Positions 48,801-56,029 of a stretch of 64,000 nucleotides of DNA are shown here, piece by piece. Numbering within the stretch: position 1 is the first letter of the stretch; every line of letters starts with the position of its first letter. The notes beneath the pieces were generated by a model that worked only from the letters and a program-made list of their open reading frames with translations, searched no databases and had not been told where the DNA came from. The stretch comes from Acetobacterium fimetarium (lineage in GTDB: Bacteria > Bacillota > Clostridia > Eubacteriales > Eubacteriaceae): NCBI RefSeq assembly GCF_014284475.1, contig NZ_WJBC01000001.1:1-64000 (forward strand), given 5' to 3'. Position numbers and translations under genes: made by a program.

Positions 48801-49600
48801 GTGTCTTGGCCGTAGAGCGCCTCTCTGGTTTTGCAGTAATCCGCATACGCCAGCTTCATTTCCTTAGTGACGGCGTCATTTCCCAGAAATTCCACCTTCT
48901 GTATCTGGGTTGAAAAAGTCGTATGACGACAATGATCCGACCAATAAGTATCAATTACTTTCAATTCTGTAATGGTCGGATTCCGTTTTTCTTCATTATT
49001 AAAATAGTGCTGGACAAAAGCAATGTCCTCGGTGGTCATGGCAAATCCATTCGCCACACGATAAGCTTCCAATTCATCTTCATCAAGCTCAATAAAAGCG
49101 TCCAACGGCGCAATATCCTTTGGCTCGCGGATTTCGTCAACAAGGGTGCAAAACGGTTCAAGTTTTGCTTCCTGCGAATCGACCGGATTAATCATATAAT
49201 GTTTGATGCTGTCAAATTCTTTTTGCGTGATGTCTCCTGTGAGTACAACAATTTTTGCAACTTTAACAAGCGTCCGTTCTCCGGAAACGATTTGAATGCA
49301 TTGTATTGCAGAATCTGCGTGCTGGTCATATTGACCCGGCAGAAATGAAATACCGAAGATTTTATCTCCATCCCCTTTCGGGAAGGTGTTCTCTGTCACT
49401 GTATCTACATTGGGTTCCGATAAAATGGTGCTGATCACCTGCTCAAATAATTTTTCTTCAACCCCTTCCACATCGTAACGATACAGAATACGCATGGATT
49501 TCAGGTTTCGAATTTTTAAAATTCTCTGAAATGTTTGTGTCAGTGCCTTGGCTTCAACTTCAAATTTTTCTTTTTTTTCTACAAAAATTCGTTTTATCAC
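45878..49600 (-). CDS. purL: FGAM synthase, fused PurL-PurQ large form
   Basis: 1240 residues. N-terminal PurS-like region, then linker with YWSDHCRHTTF, ATPase/AIRS repeats (KNETHNHPTEIEPFGGAATC, GGRTGRDGCGGATGSS, GGKDSMSGSF) and a C-terminal glutaminase domain from about residue 990 (IPVFPGTNCEYDSAKAF, MIPGGFSAGDQ, LGICNGFQALIKLG with the nucleophile Cys). Converts FGAR to FGAM with glutamine and ATP. GTG start 49600 after AGGTGG. First gene of the operon, just below the PurBox-like operator. Confidence 0.96.
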   Translation of the reverse strand: MIKRIFVEKKEKFEVEAKALTQTFQRILKIRNLKSMRILYRYDVEGVEEKLFEQVISTILSEPNVDTVTENTFPKGDGDKIFGISFLPGQYDQHADSAIQCIQIVSGERTLVKVAKIVVLTGDITQKEFDSIKHYMINPVDSQEAKLEPFCTLVDEIREPKDIAPLDAFIELDEDELEAYRVANGFAMTTEDIAFVQHYFNNEEKRNPTITELKVIDTYWSDHCRHTTFSTQIQKVEFLGNDAVTKEMKLAYADYCKTREALYGQDTKRPMSLMDLAVIGTKVLKEQGRIPDLDESEEINACSINMMVDHDGVDEEWLLMFKNETHNHPTEIEPFGGAATCLGGAIRDPLSGRSYVYQAMRVTGAWDPRAAIEDTLPGKLPQRKISTEAAQGYSSYGNQIGLATGQVTEVYDPGFLAKRMEVGAVIAAAPKENVIREGPVPGDVILLVGGRTGRDGCGGATGSSKAHTEESILESGAEVQKGNPVEERKIQRLFRNKNLVTMIKRCNDFGAGGVSVAIGELADSLEIDLDKVPKKYEGLDGTELAISESQERMAVVVDPKDVDTFIAMGHAENLEITRVAVVTDTGRLIMKWRGAEILNISRRFLETNGAPQFIDISVEPPQEASIAPDQNLSFRKKMTETLQDLNVASQRGLVEMFDSTIGAGSVTMPYGGKNALSPMDGMVAKIPVIHGDTTTCSMMTFGYNPKVAKNSPFLGGMMGVVESLSKLVAIGGDYNKARLSFQEYFERLGKEPVKWGRPFAALLGAYRVQTAMGTPAIGGKDSMSGSFEDLTVPPTLISFAVATARVDDVITSELKSTESLLQLFTLPVDENGVLSLTGVKAVYDVIIKANKSGKILSAKTIGTGGLAEAIAKMAFGNGIGVTLNDRIDPKFIFEPHYGSILVESFEILDGATPIGKTNPTGTIVYGQDRLDVAELAEIWEAPLRSVYPEKADVTGEVKTLSFKTTPVVYARDKIASPQVFIPVFPGTNCEYDSAKAFENAGAKPVVSIFRNQSAQDITDSIDEMVNNIKASQMIMIPGGFSAGDQPNGSGKFIASVFRNPKMMEAVMDLLNHRDGLMLGICNGFQALIKLGLVPNGEICEITPEMPTLTFNTIGRHVSTIPMTRISSNLSPWLANTAVGDIHRMPMSHGEGRFVANDEVMKKLIENGQIATQYVDFCKEATLDGKFNPNGSVYAVEGITSLDGRVLGKMGHSERIGKSLYKNIPGNMDQQIFRAGVNYFK

Positions 49601-49630
49601 AATTTTTCCACCTTTTTTAATGATAGTATT

Positions 49631-49659
49631 ATTTTACTATTTCCGAACGATTATTTCAA
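49631..49659 (-). promoter_or_regulatory. Purine operon promoter
   Basis: Minus strand TTGAAA, 17-base spacer, TAAAAT, about 30 bases before the purL start. Confidence 0.65.
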
Positions 49660-49678
49660 TATAATTTATAACGTTCGG
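49643..49678. promoter_or_regulatory. PurBox-like inverted repeat (PurR operator)
   Basis: CCGAACG (49643-49649) and CGTTCGG (49672-49678) form a perfect 7-bp inverted repeat with A/T-rich flanks, close to the Bacillus PurR half-box AWWWCCGAACWWT. One box lies between -35 and -10. Predicts repression by a PurR-type protein, relieved by PRPP. Confidence 0.6.
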
Positions 49679-49801
49679 ATTATTTTTTTTAATTCCATGA
49701 AAACTGCTCACTTTTATGAGTGAACTGATCTTGAAAACGCCTTGTAAAACTCATTATTTTTATCCGAGTTATGGTAATTAGCGTTATAATTAAATTAAAT
49801 T

Positions 49802-49847
49802 TGGGTATCATTGCTGTATAATAGCCTACAGCCATATAATACCCAGG
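49802..49847 (+). promoter_or_regulatory. Promoter within a long interrupted palindrome
   Basis: GGGTAT...GCTGTA and TACAGC...ATACCC form a 40-bp interrupted palindrome. TTGCTG, 18-base spacer, TATAAT (49835-49840) lie inside it. Likely an operator, or a hairpin in a transcript begun upstream. Confidence 0.45.
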
Positions 49848-49877
49848 AAAAAATGCAATTAACGAAAGAGGTACAAG

Positions 49878-50576
49878 ATGAAAATTTATCACTTACATCA
49901 TAGCGGCTTTCTGATTCAGTTCGATGACAAGACCCTGATTTTCGACTGTTTCACCCATATTCCAAACAGTCTGCTGCGCAAGAACATCCCCCACTATTTT
50001 TTTGTAACCCATGGCCACGGCGATCATTACTCAACCGATATTTTCACGACTGACCGGGTCTACCATCCCACTTTTATCTTAAGCGACGATATTCCCAAGG
50101 TGTCCACCCACCACACCCATACCATCGCGCCTTACCAGCATCTGTCACTGGGCGGTATGGATATCAGAACATTTGGTACAACCGACCAGGGGTTGTCCTT
50201 TTACATCGCCACTAACCAGCACCGCATTTTCCATGCCGGCGATTTGAACTGGTGGGATTGGGACACCCAGCTCAAACCGCAAATCGATACTGACCAGGAA
50301 GAAAAAGATTTCAAGGCTGAGCTTGAGAAAATAAAAGGTCTCCCGATGGAATTTGCTTTTATTCCCGTCGATCCGAGATTGGGCGATTCGTTCTACAAAG
50401 CCGGACAGTATTTTATTGAAACTTTCCATCCCAAGGTCATGATTCCCATGCATTTTCGGGATGACTTTGACATCATCAAACGATTCAAAGATAAGATCGG
50501 CAACACAAAAACCATTATTCCGGAATTCACTGCCCGGAATGAAAAGATTGTGAACACCTGGTCAGAAGAAGAATAG
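49878..50576 (+). CDS. MBL-fold metal-dependent hydrolase
   Basis: 232 residues. KIYHLHHSGFLIQFDDKTLI start, metal site THGHGDHYS (residues 45-53), Asp in FHAGDLNWWD and final His in MIPMHFRDD. This is the UlaG-like branch; substrate unknown. AGAGG ribosome site. Followed by the GerMN lipoprotein gene after 60 bases. Confidence 0.85.
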   Translation: MKIYHLHHSGFLIQFDDKTLIFDCFTHIPNSLLRKNIPHYFFVTHGHGDHYSTDIFTTDRVYHPTFILSDDIPKVSTHHTHTIAPYQHLSLGGMDIRTFGTTDQGLSFYIATNQHRIFHAGDLNWWDWDTQLKPQIDTDQEEKDFKAELEKIKGLPMEFAFIPVDPRLGDSFYKAGQYFIETFHPKVMIPMHFRDDFDIIKRFKDKIGNTKTIIPEFTARNEKIVNTWSEEE

Positions 50577-50636
50577 ATCTAAGCACGCTGAACGGTTTAA
50601 CTGAGAGATAGAAATAAATCATTCGGAGGTATAAAA

Positions 50637-51713
50637 ATGAAGAGCTTATTATTGGCGGTTTTAATTGTTATACTTTTATTATTTTCTACAGGATGCAGCT
50701 GGACAAAGTCAAACGAAAATGGCAAATCAGACACTGATGGTGACAGCGGATCAGCTGAAGAAGACGCCATGTTTCTGATTGAAGATTATTTTCCAATTAA
50801 AGACAATATCCGAACTTTATATGAGGGTCAGGGCAACGAGTTTGCCACCTACGATGTATATAATGAATATACATCGGGTAACATCGTTCAGCAACGGATC
50901 AATAATGGCGGAACAGAAAAGATCGAGGTACTGCAGGTGAAGGACGGGAAGCTCGTCAAACAATTTTCACAGGCGGAGACCTATTATCGGCAGAATTTTC
51001 TTGAAATGGAAAACCAGCCTGAAATTCTGCTGATGGAACCGCTTGTCGTGGGAACAACCTGGATCCTGGATGACGCCAGTGTTCGAACCATCACGAGTAT
51101 TTCTGCCAATATAGCGACACCTTCCGGCAATTATCAGGCCATTGAAGTCACCACCGAAAATCCGAATGATCCGTCTGAAAAAACCGTTCACTACTATGCC
51201 AGGGATGTGGGCCTTGTAAAAACGGTATTTCTGTATGGGGAAACTAAGGAAGCTGAAATTAGCTCGTCTCTCAAGGAAATACAGGAAAATGCGGCAATGA
51301 CTCAAACCATCAACTTTTATTTTCCCAACCCAGATGAAGATACGATTTCTTATCTGTCGAAAAAAATCAATTTTCATACAAATGATGTCACCCGGAAGGT
51401 TTTAGAAGATGCATACAAAGAAAATGCTCCATCGACGGTGTTTTCTCCGAACACCCGAATTAACAGCCTGTACCTGAATGACGATGGCATGGTCTACCTC
51501 GACTTAAGCGGTGATTTTATTACCGAAATGAACGCCGGAGCTGGTTATGAGTCGATGATGCTGCAATGCATCGCCAATACCTTTGGCAATTATTACAATG
51601 TCCAGAAAGTCATTCTAACCATTGACAATGAGCCTTACTCGTCTGGCCATATTTTTCTTGAAAAAGGCGAATATCTGGAAGTCAAGCCGGGAGCTACTCT
51701 GCCCTTGGATTGA
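50637..51713 (+). CDS. Lipoprotein with C-terminal GerMN domain
   Basis: 358 residues. Signal peptide with lipobox STGC (Cys20), an acidic linker (21-45), a beta-rich domain (50-215) and a GerMN domain (about 220-355: TINFYFPNPDEDTISYLSKK, GMVYLDLSGDF, VQKVILTID). GerMN occurs in spore germination and cell-surface proteins. No sporulation gene is adjacent, so a general envelope role is possible. Strong GGAGG site. Confidence 0.82.
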   Translation: MKSLLLAVLIVILLLFSTGCSWTKSNENGKSDTDGDSGSAEEDAMFLIEDYFPIKDNIRTLYEGQGNEFATYDVYNEYTSGNIVQQRINNGGTEKIEVLQVKDGKLVKQFSQAETYYRQNFLEMENQPEILLMEPLVVGTTWILDDASVRTITSISANIATPSGNYQAIEVTTENPNDPSEKTVHYYARDVGLVKTVFLYGETKEAEISSSLKEIQENAAMTQTINFYFPNPDEDTISYLSKKINFHTNDVTRKVLEDAYKENAPSTVFSPNTRINSLYLNDDGMVYLDLSGDFITEMNAGAGYESMMLQCIANTFGNYYNVQKVILTIDNEPYSSGHIFLEKGEYLEVKPGATLPLD

Positions 51714-51757
51714 TAATGGCAGCCGTGCGTTTGTGGAGATCTGAATTTCTGCTTGCA

Positions 51758-52354
51758 TTACTCGTTTTTCGATGATGACCAGCCGTACTTTCCCTTCATT
51801 TCAACGAATCGCACCAATCCTACGGGTTGGATAATGATTTCGCCATCATCTTTGCTGATGAGCTGAAGTTCCTGGAGGCTTTCCGGACCGATGGGTATGA
51901 TCATCCTGCCGCCGTTGGCCAATTGGTCCAGAAGATCGGTGGGAATGCTTCCTGCCGCTGCCGTTACCATGATCCGGTCATAGGGGGCGTTTTCCGGCCA
52001 GCCTTTGCTTCCGTCCCCAATTTTAAGAAAAACATTGGTATATCCAAGTCCAGCCAGCCGTTCTTTTGCCTTCGCCGCCAGCTCTTTGATCCGTTCAACA
52101 GTATAAACTTCGCGGGAGAATTCAGCCAGCAGGGCGGTCTGGTAGCCTGAGCCCGTCCCGATCTCCAGGACTTTGCAGCTTTTGTCCGGATTTAACAGCC
52201 GGGTCATTTGCAGCACCAGACTGGGCTGGGAAATGGTTTGTCCGTAGCCGATTGGGAGCGGACTGTCAATCGATGCAAAGCCTTTCATGTCGTTATCGAT
52301 AAAATATGACCGGTCAAGATTATTATAGAATCCGACTAGTTCCGCGTAATCCAT
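51758..52354 (-). CDS. pcm: Protein-L-isoaspartate O-methyltransferase
   Basis: 198 residues from ATG 52354 (GTGAGAG before it); a longer in-frame start at 52414 would overlap the ferredoxin gene. GYGQTISQPSLVLQMTRLL, SAM loop VLEIGTGSGYQTALL, and DRIMVTAAAGSIPTDLL. Starts repair of isoaspartyl residues in aged proteins. Confidence 0.9.
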   Translation of the reverse strand: MDYAELVGFYNNLDRSYFIDNDMKGFASIDSPLPIGYGQTISQPSLVLQMTRLLNPDKSCKVLEIGTGSGYQTALLAEFSREVYTVERIKELAAKAKERLAGLGYTNVFLKIGDGSKGWPENAPYDRIMVTAAAGSIPTDLLDQLANGGRMIIPIGPESLQELQLISKDDGEIIIQPVGLVRFVEMKGKYGWSSSKNE

Positions 52355-52400
52355 TTTTACTCTCACTTTCATTCCTATTTTTTTAGTGCTGTTCCCACTG

Positions 52401-52751
52401 CTAAATTTGGGCAATCCATCTTATTCCCCGGATCAGTTTGTTCATAAACGATGGTTTGATTCGAATTGCCTTTTCCGGGCAGACCGACAAGCAATAATAA
52501 CAGCTAATGCAGCTGGCTGTGTCCAGTTGAATCTGTCCGGCTTTCTCCGTGATGGCGCCAACCGGACAGGAGCTGATACAGATTTCGCAGATTTTGCAGC
52601 GCGATGATGAAATAGCCAGCTCGACATAAGTATCCTTGACGAAAATGCTGTTTTTATTGAACGCTCTGTGAAGATCCTTCTTCACCAGCTTTTTGAACGG
52701 GACTGATTCATAACTGCCCAAAACTTCGATGTCTTCAAAACTATCAATCAT
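52401..52751 (-). CDS. 2x[4Fe-4S] ferredoxin part of a DUF362-ferredoxin protein
   Basis: 116 codons from ATG 52751. Two clusters: CKICEICISSCP and CISCYYCLSVCP. The first 30 residues (SFEDIEVLGSYESVPFKKL) are not ferredoxin-like but match the region that links DUF362 to its ferredoxin in fused proteins. The start overlaps the DUF362 stop (ATGA). It may be translated by coupling, or joined to DUF362 by -1 slippage at A7 (52757-52763). Confidence 0.8.
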   Translation of the reverse strand: MIDSFEDIEVLGSYESVPFKKLVKKDLHRAFNKNSIFVKDTYVELAISSSRCKICEICISSCPVGAITEKAGQIQLDTASCISCYYCLSVCPEKAIRIKPSFMNKLIRGIRWIAQI

Positions 52752-53527
52752 GCCTCTTTTTTTGCTTCGATCAGGATAGGCAGTTCTTCCGGTTGATAGC
52801 CAATCATTCTGGCGGCTATCACGTCCAGCGCTGCCGCGTTGGTTGAGGCAAAAATTCGTGATGTCCTGACCGGCCGCCCCAAAGCTGTCGGTCCCCCGTC
52901 AAGACTGACAATTGCGTCCATAATTGACAAGGACGGTTTGATAAGATGATGCAGATCGATGAATACATCCGAAAGCTCAAATTCATTTTTTGTCAGACGA
53001 TGGATTTTCTGCTTGTATCCCCCCGGCAGACAGCCATAGATATTTTTTATCGCTCCAGCCAAACGCAACGAGCCATGGGTTTTAAGTTTGCCGACATTGA
53101 TGACCATATCGACAGCAAGAAGAATCCCCGGCACATAAATTTCTGTGAGACCTTTCAGATTCCTTTCGCTTCTGATCAACGGTTCTTCTTCAAACGCGAT
53201 CAGTTTCGCATCGAATTTTTCGGCCACCTTGTCCATGCCTGACATCACAAAGGCCTTTCTGGTAAGGCCATTCTGGTAGAAAGCACTGGATTCCCCAATG
53301 ATAATCCGACACTTTTGTTCCTTTAATATCTGACACAGAGCACTGACAACGGTGTAATGCGTGACGGTGTGCTGATTGGGTCGGTTCTGAGTCATAATAT
53401 TGGGCTTGATCAGTACGGTGATATTTTCAGGTATCATGAATCCACTCTGTTCAATTGCTTTTTTTACGGCCAGATAGACTTCTTCTTCATTATAGGACTG
53501 ACATTCGACTGCCGCTACCGTTTCCAA
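52748..53527 (-). CDS. DUF362 protein (first part of a split DUF362-ferredoxin)
   Basis: 259 residues from TTG 53527 (GGGGGTGA before it). ITVLIKPNIM, VNVGKLKTHG-type motif (MVINVGKLKTHGSLRLAGAI), KNIYGCLPG and TNAAALDVIAARMIGY are DUF362 marks. In relatives one chain of about 370 residues carries DUF362 and two [4Fe-4S] clusters. Here the frame ends GCA AAA AAA GAG GCA TGA. Sliding back one base on A AAA AAA gives AKKRGMIDSF, which runs straight into the ferredoxin part. Role unknown, likely iron-sulfur redox. Confidence 0.8.
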   Translation of the reverse strand: METVAAVECQSYNEEEVYLAVKKAIEQSGFMIPENITVLIKPNIMTQNRPNQHTVTHYTVVSALCQILKEQKCRIIIGESSAFYQNGLTRKAFVMSGMDKVAEKFDAKLIAFEEEPLIRSERNLKGLTEIYVPGILLAVDMVINVGKLKTHGSLRLAGAIKNIYGCLPGGYKQKIHRLTKNEFELSDVFIDLHHLIKPSLSIMDAIVSLDGGPTALGRPVRTSRIFASTNAAALDVIAARMIGYQPEELPILIEAKKEA

Positions 53528-53828
53528 GTCATCACCCCCTCAATCTTATTTCGTTATTTACGTTTCCGATTTTCATCCGGACATTTAATTGTTATTCATT
53601 CTTTTTACCCCTCTCGTCTGTCGCTTAAACATTTTCATCATTCACGGCGAATTAATCAATCGAAAAATAAAAAGCGACGCTTCACAATCTAACTAGAAAG
53701 TCAGTTTGTAAAGCGACGCTATGAAGCGCTGATTGAATGATGCAATTAGTGCCTTTACAGCTTAACATCATGGCCAGTCATTTCAGTTATTTCTTAATAC
53801 CCACGCAAAAAAACAAACATCGCCGGTT
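53528..53828. other. Intergenic region of 301 bases
   Basis: Between two minus-strand genes. Holds the ribosome site of the DUF362 gene and the terminator at 53664-53721. No ORF with a ribosome site and no clear promoter pair was found. Confidence 0.6.
53664..53721 (-). terminator. Terminator of the FIST-GGDEF gene
   Basis: AGCGTCGCTTTACAA pairs with TTGTGAAGCGTCGCT (minus view, two mismatches), followed by T's. Confidence 0.7.
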
Positions 53829-55589
53829 TTACGATGCCACCACACAGTTTCTTCCCTTGCGTTTTGCCTCATAAAGTGCTCGGTCAGCTCGATCAATGGT
53901 TTCTTCAATGTGTTCCCCCAGTCTGAACGTTGTCACCCCCAGACTGCAGGTTTGATTGAATACTTGCGGGAAATCGGCCTGTTCAACTGCTTTGCGAATT
54001 CTCTCCGCCATGACAATGGCGCCATTAATCACCGTCTCCGGCATAACAACGAGAAATTCTTCGCCGCCCCAGCGGCTCAGGATATCGCTGTCTCTGATTT
54101 CCCGATCAATGATCCTGACCAGCTGAGACAAAACGGCATCGCCGACATTATGACCGTGCACATCATTGACTTTTTTGAAAAGATCCATATCCAGAATTAA
54201 AATTGAAAATTTCCGGCCATAACGATGGCTCCGCTTCATTTCATTTTCCATAAATTCGTTGACCTTTACGCGATTGTACGCTTGCGTCAGATAGTCTCTT
54301 TCTGCCAGTCTTCTCGCCTCTTCGTTTGTTTCCTCAAGTTCTTCCGTAACGGCCTGGATAAAATTAACCAGACGGGAAATGCTGCGGGAATGCTTGTTGG
54401 CAAGCGGATCTGGCTTATCTAGAAGTGAAGTCTCGACATCTCTAATTATCCTTTCTCTGCTTTTCAACCCTTCCTTCATGCTGATCGCCACCATGGTAGA
54501 ATTAAGTATATGAACCGAGTCGGCACAGCCATAAATCTCACCAAATGTATAAAAACCAAAAGTTGGTGCGATTTTTTCAAAGGGTTTTGTCTCTAAATTG
54601 ATATCATCATGAAGCAGAAACCGTCTGCAGACACAACTGAAAAGGAAAATCGATTCCGGATTGAAGTTGTCAATCCGATTTTGGATCGCTCTGGCCTGTT
54701 CAATCATTACCCTGGGATTTCCATAACCGATTCGAAACGCTTCGCCTTCTTTTATGTCGGCAAAAAATTTAATTGCATTCTCTGCATTCACTTCGGATGG
54801 GCTCTTCGCATACTCAATGCCGTTTCTTTTTATCAAAAAAGGAAATTCAATGGCATTGAAAAAAAAGTTTTCATCATTTTCAATGCCAAGATAGTGCTGA
54901 TACACCTCAAAGGCCGGTTTGTCGTCAATTTTTTTGACCCATAAACCATCCTTCTCCGTAACAACCATTTCCTTGCTCAGCGCCTGCCAGCCAAGATAAG
55001 TATGCGCCTCAATTCTAATCTGAGTTCCCATAAACACCACCGCCACCACACCACTCGTCAAACACTGATTGTCAAGAAAGACCAATGGTTCATCGATTGA
55101 TGTCACATCCCCAGTACCGCCCCCAAACACAGGATACGTGTTTGGCGAATTGGAAAAGCCGGTTAAAAATTCTGCCACATCCATGTTCGATGTTGTTGCA
55201 AGCAGCATCACCCCGGCAACATCTTGGCAGGTCTTATTGATGGTCGCCTGCAGCGTATTGCCCAAATCAGCCGGTGTTGCTTCGGCCCCGTCGACAATCA
55301 ATCCCTTTACCTGAGTCTGATCAAAAAATGTGATCGCAACAACAGCGGCATCGACATCGATTTCGCCATGAGCAATTCCACCCATCGATGATCCGCCAAC
55401 TATCACTGCTTCGGGAAACTGTTCACGTAGAATGGATTCAATAGCCATGGCCCATTCGGGATTTGTCTCTGGAATATAGAGTTGAATGAGAACTGATGAT
55501 GCTTTTTTTGTCAGACTCGTGATTTCATTTGAATTCACAGAATCATTTAAATGTTCAAGTGTTTTTAATACAATTGTCTTGCTGACCAC
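53829..55589 (-). CDS. FIST-domain diguanylate cyclase
   Basis: 586 residues from GTG 55589 (TTGAGGT before it). An ATG at 55661 sits about 8 bases after the predicted transcription start and has no ribosome site. FIST_N (about 20-190; VIVGGSSMGGIAHGEI) and FIST_C (200-370) form a cytosolic small-ligand sensor, a helix links (390-430), and a GGDEF domain follows with RWGGEEF intact. An RDSD inhibitory I-site lies five residues before GGEEF. Makes c-di-GMP, probably under control of a ligand such as an amino acid. No membrane segment. Next to a chemoreceptor. Confidence 0.9.
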   Translation of the reverse strand: MVSKTIVLKTLEHLNDSVNSNEITSLTKKASSVLIQLYIPETNPEWAMAIESILREQFPEAVIVGGSSMGGIAHGEIDVDAAVVAITFFDQTQVKGLIVDGAEATPADLGNTLQATINKTCQDVAGVMLLATTSNMDVAEFLTGFSNSPNTYPVFGGGTGDVTSIDEPLVFLDNQCLTSGVVAVVFMGTQIRIEAHTYLGWQALSKEMVVTEKDGLWVKKIDDKPAFEVYQHYLGIENDENFFFNAIEFPFLIKRNGIEYAKSPSEVNAENAIKFFADIKEGEAFRIGYGNPRVMIEQARAIQNRIDNFNPESIFLFSCVCRRFLLHDDINLETKPFEKIAPTFGFYTFGEIYGCADSVHILNSTMVAISMKEGLKSRERIIRDVETSLLDKPDPLANKHSRSISRLVNFIQAVTEELEETNEEARRLAERDYLTQAYNRVKVNEFMENEMKRSHRYGRKFSILILDMDLFKKVNDVHGHNVGDAVLSQLVRIIDREIRDSDILSRWGGEEFLVVMPETVINGAIVMAERIRKAVEQADFPQVFNQTCSLGVTTFRLGEHIEETIDRADRALYEAKRKGRNCVVAS

Positions 55590-56029
55590 TGGTTTTACCT
55601 CAATTCCGGTCCGAGATGTTCTATATCCCTTGCGTCTGTTATTTATACATTGCCGCAACATAGCCTATTTTTAATATTATACCAATTTTTTTGTCTTTGA
55701 GCCATACTATTCGAGAATTTGCGCAAAATATCTGTTTGAATGCTGTCGGTTCCCAAATTTTACCGATGTCTGTCAATATTGTATTTGTCATGAACAGTGG
55801 CATCGTTTTTTTCTTTCAAACAATATAGTTTTGATAAATCAGGTAAAATATTGTAGCTATTGTCTAATGAAAGCGTTATAATTATCAAAGACAATGATTT
55901 TCCTGGATTTATGTTTCATGATCAGTGAGCTGTTATTTTTTTGAGCTGTTTTTTTTTAGTTGATGTAATCGATTATCCGTAAATACAGGTTAAGTCATCG
56001 AATGAAATTTTGAAAAGAGGGATATCCAT
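55590..56029. other. Divergent intergenic region
   Basis: AT-rich, between the cyclase (-) and the chemoreceptor (+). Contains the cyclase's extended -10 at 55676-55684 and a TATAAT at 55877-55882 without a convincing -35, which may serve the chemoreceptor. No gene seen. Confidence 0.5.
55676..55684 (-). promoter_or_regulatory. Extended -10 promoter of the FIST-GGDEF gene
   Basis: Minus strand TG-G-TATAAT. Confidence 0.55.

Noticed and set aside
49601-49877. Purine (guanine) riboswitch before purL
   Set aside because: No paired P2/P3 loops or conserved core seen; the PurBox-like repeat explains control better.
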